Of a DNA stretch of 64,000 nucleotides, positions 11,801 to 24,476 are shown in pieces. The translations under genes and the position numbers were made by a program. This DNA comes from Polytrichum commune (Eukaryota; Streptophyta; Polytrichopsida; Polytrichales; Polytrichaceae), in assembly GCA_950295325.1 (NCBI GenBank), contig OX485809.1, positions 9,116,001 to 9,180,000 of the forward strand, given 5' to 3'. The notes beneath the pieces are model-generated. The model did no database searches, was not told the origin of the DNA, and worked only from the letters and a program-made list of their open reading frames with translations. Positions within the stretch are counted from its first letter, which is position 1, and the number at the start of each line of letters is the position of its first letter.

Positions 11801-12858
11801 CAGTCTAACCTCGTTAGTACGACACTCGTTAAGACGACACCCTCGATATTACGACACATTTTTGCGCGACCAAACTTCTTAGTTCAAAACTCCCTCTTTT
11901 AGACGACTATGACACTCGATAATACGACACTTAGAGCGTGCATTTTGTCATATTAAAGAGGGAATAAATGCTAAAATTCCTTTCATCCATGATATGTACA
12001 TCTAGAATACATCCATTTTCACTTGGGAACTACTTGAGAACTTCACTTATCATTGGGAACTTAATGATAATTAGGGTTACAAGTGTAGAATGGACTGGTT
12101 TAGGGTTAGAAGGGCCTCCTCCCTAGTATGTTGCCTCTTGTGCACTCTCTTGGATTCTTGCAATCTCCAATCTTGAATGGAATGCCGATTTTGCCTTAGT
12201 TGATGAAAGGGAGAAGAATAGAATGCGAGAAGAATCAGATGAACTTGGTGCTCTGATTTCAAAATTGCAATTGGGTGATGATGAGATGTCTATCGAGACT
12301 TATATTCAGATGGAAGGGGAAGAGAGTACTGAGCTAGAATTGACAACTGATGAGTTGGTGGATGCCGCTTTGGGAGTCAATCATGCACAAGGCTTTGATC
12401 TTAATGTTGATTTGCATTCAGTAGATGTGGATGATGTTGCTCCACCTACAGTAAAGCTTAGTGATGCTAAACATCATGCATCATTGTTATCTAATTTCTT
12501 ATTAGACAACTCTTTACATTTTGGTGTTAATGAAATTATTAGTTTTCAAAAGCTAGTAGGGAATTTAGAGAAGATGACAGTTGCTAACTTAGGTAGGCAA
12601 CACCAGAGATCTTTGAACTCTTATTTCAAGAGTTCTTGAGAATTTTTGTATTTGTTTGGAGTTATAAGTTATTATTTCATACACTTCCTAAACCCTAAAC
12701 TCAATGTATATGGTTTGAATCTCATATTTCTTATGTTTTTGTATTCCCTCGATAGTACGACAATTTTAGGCCATTTGTCATATTAACGAGAAGACGACAC
12801 CTCGATAATACGACATTTTTTGCGTTTCCCAAAGGTGTCATACTAAAGAGGGAGAACA
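11801..12858 (+). mobile_element. Deleted pogo/Tigger-like element (approximate right end)
   Basis: The left end CAGTCTAACCTCGTTAGTAC follows a TA and matches the terminus of the larger pogo-like element at 24477. The right end near 12834-12858 is a diverged inverted copy (GTGTCATACTAAAGAGG). Subterminal TACGACAC or TCGATAATACGACA words recur inside both ends. The interior keeps only the C-terminal part of the transposase (12223-12639), so it is an internally deleted derivative of a separate subfamily. Confidence 0.8.
12223..12639 (+). pseudogene. C-terminal fragment of pogo-like transposase, with PIP box
   Basis: The 138-residue frame aligns by eye with the C-terminal third of the transposase at 25561-26043: an initial REESDELGALISKLQLG segment, an acidic EGEESTELELTTDEL block, a VKLSDAKHHA block and a terminal Gln-rich end. 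The last residues contain QRSLNSYF (12604-12627), which fits the PCNA-interacting consensus Q-x-x-hydrophobic-x-x-aromatic-aromatic. Pogo transposase is known to bind PCNA. No catalytic DDD region remains, so this is not an active enzyme. The ATG at 12223 may not be a real start. Confidence 0.75.
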
Positions 12859-13886
12859 ATATCTATCTATCTATCTATGCCTTGTAAGGTGCCACCTCAA
12901 CTCTTTCTAAGTAAGAGGTGGCACCAACTAGCTTTACATGGGTGGAGTGGACTCGCCTAAAATTGGGATTTGCCATTAAGCTCCATCATTGAGAGTAGCA
13001 AGTGAGCTCCATTATGAGTTGTGGATGGAGCCCACCTTCCCATCCAACTGCCCATGTGATGTTTTAGAGAGCTAGTGCAACCATCAAGACTTGTTGACCT
13101 AAGTTGTTGCACAATGCATAAAATATTTGATATGTGCATGATGATCCTCTCATACATTTGCAAACAAGTTGAACTTGTGGAAGCCTCTATAGGTTTAAGG
13201 GGTTGATGGATTTTATTTATTGATTGATTAATTATTTTTGTAGCGAGTTCAATTTCAATGGGCTTGTTTAATTTCAATATGTAGCCAACTTCCCCCCTTA
13301 GTTTGTGGTGTGTGTGGCCACATGTAGGGTGCAAATATAAACATGGGGCCACTTATTCACTTAGTATTTTATATATGAGACCATTGCTCATTTGATCAAA
13401 GGATATATATGTAGCCTTAGATCTCTTCCATGTACAATTAGAATTTGCCACCCAAATCAACACATAGGTTCTGCACACTCACGAAACTCTCGCTTTAATT
13501 CATCTAAATGCAATCACCCTAAACTCCACAAGAATCCCAAGCTTGCCACCTTGGTTGCTTCCGAACTCATCAAACATAGCCAAACCACTACTTTTCAAAA
13601 AACAAGCATAACAATGTTCAATTGTTATCAACCATTTCATTCTAATAATATTCAATGACAATGCTTCACATTAACTTATTTGATTGAATTTGAGATAACA
13701 ATGTTGGTAACAAAATAACCATAGTATAGTTTCCAAATAGCATCTTACTTATTACCAGCCCCACCCACCCTCCATACTCAGTTGGAGAATGTTACGAATA
13801 CTAAGGGTTGGTGCCTACTAACCTCGCCTTTCCCCACATGGCCCAAAATATGTATGGTATAACCCCCCTCTTTGCCATCTACCTAG
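12859..13886. other. Anonymous AT-rich DNA
   Basis: A short CTAT microsatellite starts at about 12860. I see no conserved motif or paired splice sites in the open frames at 12957-13352 (minus) or 13392-13658 (plus). Confidence 0.5.
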
Positions 13887-14221
13887 CTACACTAAATATG
13901 ATATTCAGTGTTTGATTATATTTAGTATTATTACCACCCTATCCTGCTCAACACTAATTGTTAATTCTTTGATAATTAGTGTTAGACATAAATGTGCCAC
14001 CACCTTTCCTACCGCCACCTCCCTTCTCCTTTTATCATTGTTGAATTTTTTTCATATCCTTACTAACACTAAATTCATGCATGTAACTTCCACATATTAC
14101 CATAGTTGATATTTAGTGTTTGAGTTTACATTTAATGTTACTTACTTTCATAGGGTTAGTGATATTTGGTGTATGCATTTGCATTTAGTATTTCAAACAC
14201 TAAATATCATATTTAGCGTAG
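13887..14221. mobile_element. 335-bp MITE with 28-bp TIRs
   Basis: The left end CTACACTAAATATGATATTC (13887-13914) is an inverted, slightly diverged copy of the right end (14194-14221). Internal copies of TTTAGTGTTTGA and related words suggest further inverted structure. No coding capacity. The target duplication is not clear. Confidence 0.75.
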
Positions 14222-14266
14222 TTCAAAGCGGTACCCAAATATGCGAGGTCACACCCCCTCCCTTCA

Positions 14267-14653
14267 CCCTAACATTACCCAACCCAATACTCTTAACTCC
14301 GGCGCGGAGTTCGATGCGGCTCCGATGCGGCTCCGGGGAGGTTCGGATGCCAGCTCCGGTGGGTCCATTTTTCTGGCCCTCCCCGTTTTGGCCTCTTGAT
14401 GACTTTTTTTGGTTTTTTTTTGCTAAATTTGGGTTCTACGGCCCCAAATTACTCTAGGAGGCCCCTTATGAGATCAAGTAAGGCCCCACCCAATCAAAAA
14501 AATAGGGGGCAATTTTTGCCCCAACCCACCCGAACCCACCGGAGCTGGCATCCGAACCCACCGGAGCTGGCATCCGAACCTCCCCGGAGCCGCATCGGAG
14601 CCGCATCGAACTCCGCGCCGGAGTTAAGAGTATTGGGTTGGGTAATGTTATCC
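14267..14653. mobile_element. Mutator-type MITE with very long TIRs and 9-bp TSD
   Basis: Near-perfect inverted arms of about 100 bp (14270-14366 and 14555-14650) contain GCGGCTCCGATGCGGCTCCG and its complement. CTCCCTTCA flanks both sides (14258-14266 and 14654-14662), a 9-bp target duplication typical of Mutator-like elements. The right arm has an extra copy of the GGTTCGGATGCCAGCTCCGG unit. It is GC-rich and would fold into a strong hairpin. No gene inside. Confidence 0.85.
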
Positions 14654-14810
14654 CTCCCTTCATGGGTCGCTAAGCTACCTAGTAACAAATCAGATGCCTC
14701 CAAGAAGTCAATGGAAGAAGGGGTGGGGTTTTGTTACGGTGGTGCAGAGTGCATGTGTGTCTGTCTGGAAACTCGATCCCATACTTCTGTCGTCTTTGCT
14801 TGTTTCGAGC

Positions 14811-15525
14811 ACCATGGCATTATCTATCGCATACAAGCGAGCCCTTCATCCATCCAACATTTAAAAAAAGAAAAAAGAAAAAGAAATATTGACCCTAGAA
14901 GGTACTGAGGTTTTAAAGCAACACTTTAAAGTCATCTTAAGGAAAGAGTTTTTTACTCTCAACTAGGGGTCTTGTTGATCCTGGATTGGTAAGTGAGAAA
15001 TTGAGAATCACCACAAAATCAACCTTCTTGTAGATGAAGATCTTCTATTAAACGAAGGTTGTCCCCCCTTTTAAGGATCACTTCTTACATTGCCTTGTTG
15101 AGCAGGTAGATCCCCTATTAGCCATTGTGATTGGCCAAAGTTGGTGCTCTTTTAAAAGCGTTATTGCATCCTTCTTACACAACTATTAGGAATGGCTGAA
15201 GTGATGCTATTTTATACTTCATGCCGCATATGATTAGTCGCTTTTAACAGCGACTTGCTTGATGGCACCATTGCACTCACTTGTTGATGGCTTAGGGATT
15301 AAAAACAGGTGTCACCAAAGATTAAGGTTACTTTAAAACCTTAGTACCTTATAGGTTTGTTGTTGACGCATCTCAAATGACCTTAGGTGAACTAGTTTAG
15401 GGCCTTTGAAACTAATTATGGTGTTAAATCAACCAAAAAAAGTAACCTATGGGTTGCATACTATTTCAAGGCTTTTATGTTGGATGAATGAGAGGTACGT
15501 TCGTATACAATAACACCCTCTCTTT
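14811..15525. mobile_element. Dispersed repeat family A, copy 2 (MITE)
   Basis: The left end, around 14817-14860 (GCATACAAGCG then CATCCATCCAACAT), is the inverted counterpart of the right end 15477-15525 (ATGTTGGATGAATGAGAGG then TATACAATAACACC). The interior at 15335-15475 is collinear with copies 1 and 3. The element is about 715 bp, much longer than copy 3, so it holds extra internal sequence. Confidence 0.7.
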
Positions 15526-15544
15526 GTCATTGACATACTAGAGT

Positions 15545-15860
15545 TGAGCAAGAGGTGCGCGTTGCAAATAACTTAGAGCCACTTTACACACATGCCAAGA
15601 GTTGTGACCATGAAAATCTAAGGGCCCTTGAAAACCATTTGAAGGCCGTACCATGGGAAATAGAAATCCAATTTTGCAATTGATAGGCCCTCAAGCTTAG
15701 TGCAATGTGGAAGTCGACCATGTTGAGGGATTGCAACATATGTGTTGGATTTGGTGCCCACCATGGCAACATAATATTTATGGGAGTCAATGACAATTTA
15801 ATTGATTGCCATGGCCCCTAGTTTTGCATTAGACCCACCTCTTTTTGATGGGTCTGACAC
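15545..15860 (-). repeat. Dispersed repeat family B, copy 1
   Basis: Read on the minus strand, this matches the repeat in peroxidase intron 2 (32385-32665): an AAAGAGGTGGG start, AAGCTTGAGGGCC, ATCAATTGCAAAATTGG and a TCATGGTCA end followed by GTGTGTAAA. It has no coding potential. Confidence 0.7.
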
Positions 15861-15864
15861 AATA

Positions 15865-16040
15865 CACCCTGAACTCTGTACTATCAACCTCCATAATGTT
15901 ATTCATTCTCTAACATCCTAAAACTCTAGGGGTAAGGATGTTCTTAGTTCAAATCTCTCTCCTTATTGTCACATTTCTCTCCTTTATATCATAGGTTTTG
16001 CCAATAGCGCAAACCATCATAATAGTCAGCCCATACACTC
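15865..16040. repeat. Decayed pogo-like fragment
   Basis: After a TA, the sequence follows the order of words seen at the left end of the 339-bp pogo MITE at 55630: CACCCT, ATCAACC for ATATCACC, TCCTAAAACTCTA, GTTCAAATCTCTCTCC and TCACATTTCTCTCC. I find no right end. Confidence 0.4.
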
Positions 16041-18630
16041 ACATTGCGCCACGTGTTAATATGGGGAGTGTCTTCTTCTTCTTCTTCTTCTTCTTATGCC
16101 ACTTGTTGACTTGTTAGTGCATGGATATGCCACATTGCCCATGAACGCCAAGTGGGAGTTTGACATGTGAACATGGATCATGTGTTATGATACCATAGAT
16201 TTCCCATATGAGGATTTCTTCTAAATCCTAAACCCTAATCATGAACCCTAGTCTTCTCCCTCTCACCTATTTTGCACATATCTGACAATTCAATCCACCA
16301 AATTGGGTAGCTCTTTAAGGAGTTGAATACATACATGTGCATGCATTACTCATTGTGAAGGCCACTACATTGTTCTCAAAATGCAAGCCGTATCAATTCT
16401 ACTTTCTACATATCCTTAGAAGTTGTGTTGTTTTGATTATGAGATCAAGCACCACAAAATTGGTATTGTTGCAAGACACTTCCTTCAATTATTGATGAAG
16501 ATAAAGAAGCAATCTTCTATGCATTGGACAACAATGGTGACTTCAAGGTTCATTTTCGTACACCAATTTTCAATTATTGTAAATATCTTTTTAGAGAAAA
16601 TGGAATTCTTCATCAAATGCTTGGGGTTTCGTCCATGTTGGGAATTTGATGTGTTGGTTGTTTCAAATCAATAGGGGAGAATTTGCTGAACTTTGCAATG
16701 CCATCTCTTTGAAATTTGAAAGGGCAAACAAGGTGAGTTGCGTTCTTGTTTGCATTTGGTTGACATTCCTTATACTGATATTTGTTTTCCACGTATGTTT
16801 ATTGAGATGAATTTTTGGTGCCCACCAAATGTGTAGACTATATGTCCCTCATAGTCGTCAGTGACTTTATGAAAATTGTGGATTGTTTTCGCCCAAGGGA
16901 TGATGTTGTGCCCCATTATAGGCTCATTATATGGGGATCTATGAGTCCAAGTTTTGACCATTTTGCACACATGGTTGTTTGTGTCCGGGGAGGATTTTGG
17001 GCATAATCGGTCAAGATCCTAGTGTTTCCAAAAGCAACTAGTTACAAGTTGACATCTTTAATTTTTCTTTGCTAAATTGAGGAATATTTCATAATTTAAT
17101 GTAATTGGATCATATTGAGGCAAAATCCTCTTCTCTCTTAAATCATAAATCTGCAACCTGCGCTTTTTGTCTTCAATATCTAATTGTATCACATACTTCA
17201 ATATCATCACTTCATTTTGGTCCACACATAACATAAGTTAGCAGTGCTAACAAATTTCCTTTCACCATTTAAACAAATGCAATTTTCTACTAAGATTGAA
17301 ATCTACAAAGTGTTTTCATTCCTTAAAGGCAAAAAGAAGTAAGATTCAACTTCTCAAAAAGGTTCACTTATGTGGACACATACACACTAGGAGTCCACTA
17401 AACAATTGTTGTCATCCAAAAATCATCAAGTTCGTATTCTTCTTCATCATCTTCATGAAGCCCACATTGAATGCCCTCGCTACTCAAATGCCTCCTCCTA
17501 CATCAAAAAGTTCCATATCTTCACTTAACCCAAAATCAAGATTATCCGGTTGCCCACCCACCAAATAACCTAATCAATTATCATAGTCTCTGAAGTGTAG
17601 TAGATCCATAGTTGTATCATTCTCCTCACCACCCTCGGGGGGTGCACTCATTGTTAAAAGTATGGATTTCATGTGGGTGCACAAAAGGGGTATTAATTGT
17701 GCCCAGGGGTTCCAAAATATACATAAGGTATGGGTATTATTTATTCTACCTTTTACAAATGTACTAGGCATATTATTCATATACTCCTAGTTGTATTTCA
17801 ATATTTAGGCCCATAGTCAATTGTAATGAAATGGGTGATCTACAAGAGGTCCAAATGAATATTTCATCCAATATGCATGTTGAATAGTAATCCCACATTG
17901 TCCAAGGAGAGGTTCACTAGAATCACGTGGATGTTGTATGTCAAACCTAAAGTTTGACTATCTAGAGCCGGGGATAATGATTACTCATTGAAAGTGAGAT
18001 GTGATTGTGCAATATCATTTGTCTCTCAAGCAGTAGTTGAAGGATTGAAAAAAAGATGGATAAAAAAAAAACAAGTCGGCTAAAACATTGACCATCAAGA
18101 CTTGGTATTTGGGAGGGTCTATAGGATGCGCCGCAAAATTGGCAACATGTGGATCGAATATCGACAACTAATTGACCTCTAGAACTAACTTTCCAATATT
18201 GAAATAAGGTTATGTTGGTATCAAAATAAAAATGGGTCAAATGTGGACCTACAATTTGACAAAGTATTTTATGGTAGAGCTAGAAACCATTCGCTATAAC
18301 GACTTAAATTGTAGAAACAAATATGTATGAGTTACATCCGATGAATTAACGAGTGTTCAATGATTTCATCAATGATAAATAAATATGTCTTCTCTTCCTA
18401 AGAGTACTTTAGCCATATTTTCCATATGATCTTTTTGGCATATACATATGATTGGGATCTATACGACTTATTTATTTCTCACTTATGTATGTATTTGAGG
18501 GGATTTCCCAACCACATATTGTATTCATCTCATTTTTAAGAGAGGGAATTTTTTTTGAATATTAGAGGCATTAATTTCAGGGTCATGCATGCACGTGGTT
18601 CGTGGTTCTAACAATCACAAAATTTGTATA
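16041..18630. other. Anonymous AT-rich DNA with a CTT microsatellite
   Basis: A (CTT)n run lies at 16071-16096 and a copy of repeat family D at about 16990-17110. Open frames at 16423-16674, 17296-17568 and 17962-18240 have no recognisable motifs. Confidence 0.5.
16990..17110 (+). repeat. Dispersed repeat family D, copy 1
   Basis: This is collinear with 46130-46240 (ATTTTGGGCAT, AGATCCTAGTGTTT, AGTTACA-GTTGACATC, ATTGAGGAATATT) and with the minus strand of about 35100-35235. It is probably part of an old LTR or other long element. Confidence 0.65.
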
Positions 18631-18634
18631 TATA

Positions 18635-21600
18635 TCATACGTCAAGGGCCCTCAAGCTCCAATGTAAAGTGGCCCTTGGGAGCATCTAGCTAGGAGGTAG
18701 GTCAACAGAATTGTGTGTAAATTTTGTCAGAACTACAACATGTTTGAGATGCTTGGGTGCCTATGGGGTATATATATTGCACAAATTTCTAGGTATGCGC
18801 ACAGATTTACATCAGGAGCTCAGATCAATTCCCACCAGAGTTCGGGAAGTTTTTGAAGCCTTAGTGGCTAATTGCCAGTAGTTGCTATGAAGGGTTGGAT
18901 TTTTTCCAATTTACATCGGCAAGAGCCGGTCTTTTGTAAAATCAATCGGCCAATTGCCTATATTTTCATATTTTCATTGGCCAATATCCGATTAATTGGA
19001 ATTCATATCGGCACTTATTGTTTAAAAAATGTATGAAAAGTTATTAGATATCATTTCTTAGTACAAAATCTTGAATAAGTGAAAAGAAAGGCATGTTCAA
19101 AACTTTAAATTTGAAGAGTTAATATCCTTGGTAGGAATTGAACCTAGCAATGCCTTCACCGCTTGAAGGCCAAGGGTCCCCCAATTCTTCATAGAAGCAA
19201 TTGGATTTGGTCATGGAAAGGTTCCATAATTCAAAAAGTTTAAGGTTTAGGGTACTTCCTCAAGTGCATCATCAGATGCCCCAGACGAATAGCGCTTCCG
19301 GCTGAAATCCAGTAACTCACAAGAAGAATCGGTTACATTTCCGGGACATTTTCTAGTCCATCGGCTAATTGCCGGAGGATTGAAAATTACAGTTGGATTG
19401 CCATCCGATGATTGGAATTTGGACCGGCCATGAGGGGAAATCCATCGGCTGATAATGAACTAGCCGTCGGTTTTCCCCGAACATAGATTCCCACATGCAG
19501 CAGCTGTGGTGCAAGAAGGGGCTTCATCCGAATGAATGGTGTTAGATTAGGGTACCATGGGCGAGGACGATATTGGGAAGGTCAGTGAAATTGAATTCGT
19601 GAACATGCTCTGCAGATTCAGATCTCACTTGCTGCTCATACAGTTAGAAGAAGTTAGTCCTCAGTTATCTGATCTTGCTCCTCTTTCTGTCACATGTTTA
19701 AAAGAAACGCGAGGATTAAATGTCTTTATATTGTCGTTTACGTACATTTAGACCATATACGAATAATTGTGCTGTTGAGATGTGTTATGAGGAGCTGACT
19801 AGGTAAAGTTCATGGGAACTATGTTGATGTGGCCATACTGTAGCCACTTCCAACTCCAAAGACAATTTTGGCCACTGGACTAGAGCAGAGGCGTCCATAA
19901 TCAATCACTGAAGAGATTCTATGCCAACTCTGGAGAAGTACGAGGCGGTGCACTTATTTTTCCTGTGTAGGAAAATGGAAATAAGGAGGACTGCAAGTTT
20001 TTGGGCTAATTTTATTCCTTGAATTGAAAAAAACCGTGAAATTTTGAAGCCAAAAGTTGGTCCCAACATATCACCAATGTCTAGAATTTGTCATCATTTC
20101 TCATTTTAGCCACTCATTTCTCCTCACTTTAGCACTCAAAACCAGGACATGTGTCATGGTACACATTGTCATTCTGGCCTAATCGAAATTGAGTCTCGGT
20201 CTAATTGAAATTCTAGTACTCTATAGATTGTCGATTGGATCCCGATCGGGAATAGTCGCTGCTACTATAGATAGGGAATCACCTCATCTTGTCATTTCAA
20301 GTATCAACAATATTACAGAAAGTCAACATGAGGTGTAAGAGGTCAAAGTGAAGATTCTCTCTCTCGTTAATTAATCACATTTGCCCTCCCTATTGTTTGA
20401 ATTATTGAACCTAGATCGGTGTCTATATTTTGAGCACATACCTAATCCAATCTCATCAAAATCCATGTCTTTCTTTGATATCCATTCATGTTCTCAACTC
20501 CAAGCCATGCCATTTACCACTCAGATATAGGTGTCTGAATTAGAAGAGTGACCACATGAAGACCGGCACACCAAGTACTGGGAATTTTACACACAAGCTG
20601 TTATTGCCCCTTTGACATGCTCAGACAGCGTGTGCCAGTGCAGTGGTGAAAGTATGTAACATATTTGGAGGTGCCAAAATTTGGATTCCCCAAGAGTCTG
20701 AGCTCTTGTTTCTAGACTCCAGTTCCATAGAATGTGAGTGCAGTGAAATCGACGTTGAGATCGCTGTGAACAAAATGTTGTTTGTAATTCATATTGAAGA
20801 ACTGTATAGGGGCATCTGGCTTGAGTGTCAAAACGTAATCTCCACATGAGAATGCCGATACGACAAACTGGCAAATATCACCCAAAAAATAAAATCTCCA
20901 CGTCAACCAATACCGGTGGTGAATTGTGCCTCCCTGTTTAGAAAGACATGGTTTCATTGTGCAACAAAATCATCATGCCCACAATAGTATGATCCAATCC
21001 AGAAAAATGCACACACTTAATCCAATGTGTAACAAATGAACCATCAACGTTGCTGAGTCACGTTGATTATCGTCCAGGATTTATGAAATCATGATGAATG
21101 TCACTGCAATCACTGGGAAGGTCTCAAAAGTCGATTAGGTTACATCGTTAACACTGCAGAGCCAATTGTTTGTAACTGAATTTAAGTGCACTCTCACAAG
21201 TTACTGCCACAGAAAGCAGGATCCTTGCATTCTAATTCCACCAGACGCATATCTATATTTATATATACATAAGTATGTATGTATTCTAACTGCCAATGCC
21301 TGGCCATGGCAGGTTATACGCCTGCTAAAGTGCCAATGACAGCAATATGGTCACAGGTACGGCAAATGGCAGAGCAACGAAACCTTTGTATTCAAGGCAG
21401 CCGTTTGAGTGAGTCCAGCCTCTCAAGTTATAATTAAGTTACTGTTGGGGAGACCTAATGATGCAAGCTTGCAGGGTTAGTTAACCGAGCTGCATGAAGA
21501 CAAGCCTGAAGGAGACTGTAACATATGTATGTGTATATGATAGGCCATAGAGTGTGATGATAACACACATAATGTGCCGCATAAGTTAAACCTTTTGATG

Positions 21601-22914
21601 AAGGTCCGGATCATCTAATAAAGCAGCTCCAAAAATGTTGAGAACATCTTGAAATGAGCTGCTTAAAATGCGTAAGTTATGACTGATCCTGACAGCCAGA
21701 GTAAAAGATGGTCAGAAGCTCAAAGACTGGTAGCTAGGCCCACGCGGATTGTCGATGTGTCAGAACGGAGAAGTTTCAGAGACTGGTAGGTTGATGCCGA
21801 TGGCAGTAATTGATATGCATGTCAGAGTGGCGAGTTTGTGAGAATTGGGCACTTGAGCCTGACGTAGGGTTAGTGACCAAAGCACCGCATCATGCTCAGA
21901 TCATGTTTGCAGGGAACAATTTTGATGCTGATCCAAAGGACATGTGAGGTACACAACCCTAAAATCACCAGTCTACACTAGACGCTCACATTGTGTTGCT
22001 GTGACTTGCTCTTCACCGCTACACTGGTCTAAGGTAAATGACCCATTCCCAACCAGTTAAGCAGTTTAGCATATTTGCAATATGGGTATGATGTTGAATT
22101 TTTCTCCATGTGTAGAGAAATATAAAAAATAACTAATCAACTTAAAAAAAATTATGCAATAACTATATTATTGTGAATTTTATCAAAGTGGATATTCCCT
22201 TTGACCTATACTCGTGATATAGGCTACCTTCTTTTTGATCATTGATCAATTACAAAAATGAGAACACTTGATTCCCGTAATTGATAATTGTGTCATCTAA
22301 AAATGCTTGCAATCTAAACCTAGCTGTCAACTTAGCCGCTGACATTTGGCTAAGTTGGATTTCGGCCATGACATGTTAGCAATGATCAAAGATTGATATT
22401 AAGCTGTACAGAACTAGGTTGGCCTAAGTTGCGAAAATGGGGCGGTGGTTGGAAATGGGTCATTTACCTCAAATTATTTTAGAAAGAAGAGAAAAACACA
22501 TGTGTGTCTATGTGATACTGACATGAGCAAGACCCCGTTCTTCCTTACTATGATCATGTAGTGATGGTAAATATTGTGGGCAATGCTATTGAGCTAATTT
22601 CCACACTAGAAATGTTGGGGATAATATTGTGAGTGCACGCTATTTACCAACCCATATTATCTAACATGTAGGCAATGTAGGTTGCAAAAATTCTATTAAA
22701 TTGAAAGTATTGTGCATTTGAAAGACTTGAGCCTAGGGGAAGGAGGTGGGTAGTTTATGGATGGCATGACAAGTGTAAGTATGGTTGCACACTATCTCTA
22801 TATGTGATGGTGTATACTGTGACCCACATTGTAGGGTTGCTCAAGGTAAGTCACACTATATACATTTGCCCACACTATTTTCCATAATCAACTACACTAA
22901 ATTCGTGTGGGTTA
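18635..22914. other. Long anonymous AT-rich stretch
   Basis: A short family-B fragment (CAAGGGCCCTCAAGCTCCAA) lies near 18640-18690. At 18900-19460 the words TCGGC and GCCGA recur with AATTGCC between them, which suggests a decayed repeat with inverted TCGGC-AATTGCC units. The open frames at 19557-19751 and 20587-20957 have no recognisable motif. No convincing gene is visible. Confidence 0.5.
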
Positions 22915-23085
22915 CCATTTGGAGTGAACGTGTTGCTATAACTTCTTAGTGACATTATCACTTTTTGCCATCTAAGTTATATCATATTCTTTGTGTGCAT
23001 ACTAACTACTTATGTTATTTGAGTAAAAAATGATACTCTTAATAAAATGTTATAGCAATGCGTAACTCCAATTGGCCACCCACAC
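22915..23085. mobile_element. MITE family E, copy 1 (171 bp)
   Basis: The ends GTGTGGGTTACCATTTGGAG and, inverted, GTGTGGGTGGCCAATTGGAG extend through GCTATAAC on both sides, giving TIRs of about 38 bp. A second copy lies at 58220-58386. No coding capacity. Confidence 0.75.
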
Positions 23086-23365
23086 TAATAGGACAATTTA
23101 TTGCAGTTTATAGAGGCTGAAGCTTGTGGAGTTGGAGTAAGTGATAAGTCGAAAGACAAACATTCATCCAACATACAAACTTCTGCTATATTTTTCAGAG
23201 TGGAAGGTGTCAGAGCACATGGTGCTTGGCCACTGAAACAAGAAAAACCTGCGCAAGATAAAAGTTACTTATAAATTACGTTGACTATCAAGGTGTCATA
23301 GTAGGTGACTGCAACTTCCAAAATGCTCATCTGAGATTCTCCATATAGATAGGGTAATTCAATTA

Positions 23366-23897
23366 CACTCTTTATGGTATTTAGTGTCACATGCGTAATA
23401 GTTCACTCACCCTATTTTGAGGCGTATGCTAGGTTGCACTAATGATCAACAATTTCATCATTAGTGTCACTTCATGATATTTGGCGTTGAAGTGCACTTA
23501 TTAATATCCTAACATGAGTATGTTCGATAGTGCTATGAGGTGTATTCCTATGTTACACAACAGTCTAAAAGTTGACTACAGTGACCACAAACGACACTTG
23601 ACATCAATTGTTCAAGAATATCTCCCTCTTGCATATTAAAAAGTTAACACATCAAACTTGCCATTAGGATGCTCCACAATGTTTCTCCCTTGCATGCTAA
23701 AATGCAAAACTATCATATCAAGTATCCCATGTGCTATCCTGAATGTCATAATGTAAAAACATTCAATTAAAAAGGTTACTTATGCTAACGAATGATACCA
23801 TATTGACAATTAGCAGAGGTGACCCTTTGAGAACTCTAGGCACCTAGTGGAAGCCCTTTGCAAATAGTGTACGTGACACTAAATACCATAAACAATG
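23366..23897. mobile_element. MITE family C (about 530 bp)
   Basis: The left end TTTATGGTATTTAGTGTCAC pairs with the inverted right end GTGACACTAAATACCATAAA. Landmarks such as TTTTGAGGCGTATGCTAGGTT recur on the minus strand at about 28680-28950, and its right half recurs at about 11330-11655. No gene inside. Confidence 0.75.
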
Positions 23898-24476
23898 TAG
23901 TACTATTTCTTCAGTAGTAGTGTTCATTTTATGTTTGTTGCTCCTCTGACCATCAGTGTATGGAGTAAAAGGGCAATGCCCAATGTGTACATACCACATA
24001 TTAATCAGTAACTGCTTACTTTGTAAGTTGGACCTAAACAAGAAAACGGTAGAACCGTGAGGTTCTGTCCTTTCTTATGATAGACTACAAGTGTAGTTGT
24101 ATACTTTGGTCATGCCAGTTCATGATTATTTACTATACCTATAACCAACTATAGTCAATCATTTTTTTTCGGTACATTTTAGGAACAACTATAGTTAACT
24201 ACATTTTTTGGCGGGTCAAATTGTGAACAACTATAGTTACGACATGCAACTAGTTCATTAATAAATAAACTAGTTGGTTAATTGTCCAAGGTATGCAAGC
24301 TTTCACCATCCACGTTAAATAAACTAGACCAAAAACATTAGGAACAAGTAACGTCCAAGTGTGAACGCAAAGTGGTTAGGAAGTCTGCTCTTCAAACATA
24401 GAAATCAATGCATAGTCTCTTGTCCTACAAACATAACCAATAAATTCCTTTGCATTTAGATGCTTATAAGTAAGTA

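Noticed and set aside
14116-14908. Overlapping open frames of 113 and 170 codons
   Set aside because: They span the termini of two MITEs and the inverted repeat arms, so the open frames are by-products of GC-rich repeat sequence.
19130-19200. tRNA-like sequence on the minus strand
   Set aside because: A GGTTCAATTCC T-loop-like word and a GTGAAGGC word are present, but there is no consistent acceptor stem, D-arm or anticodon arm.
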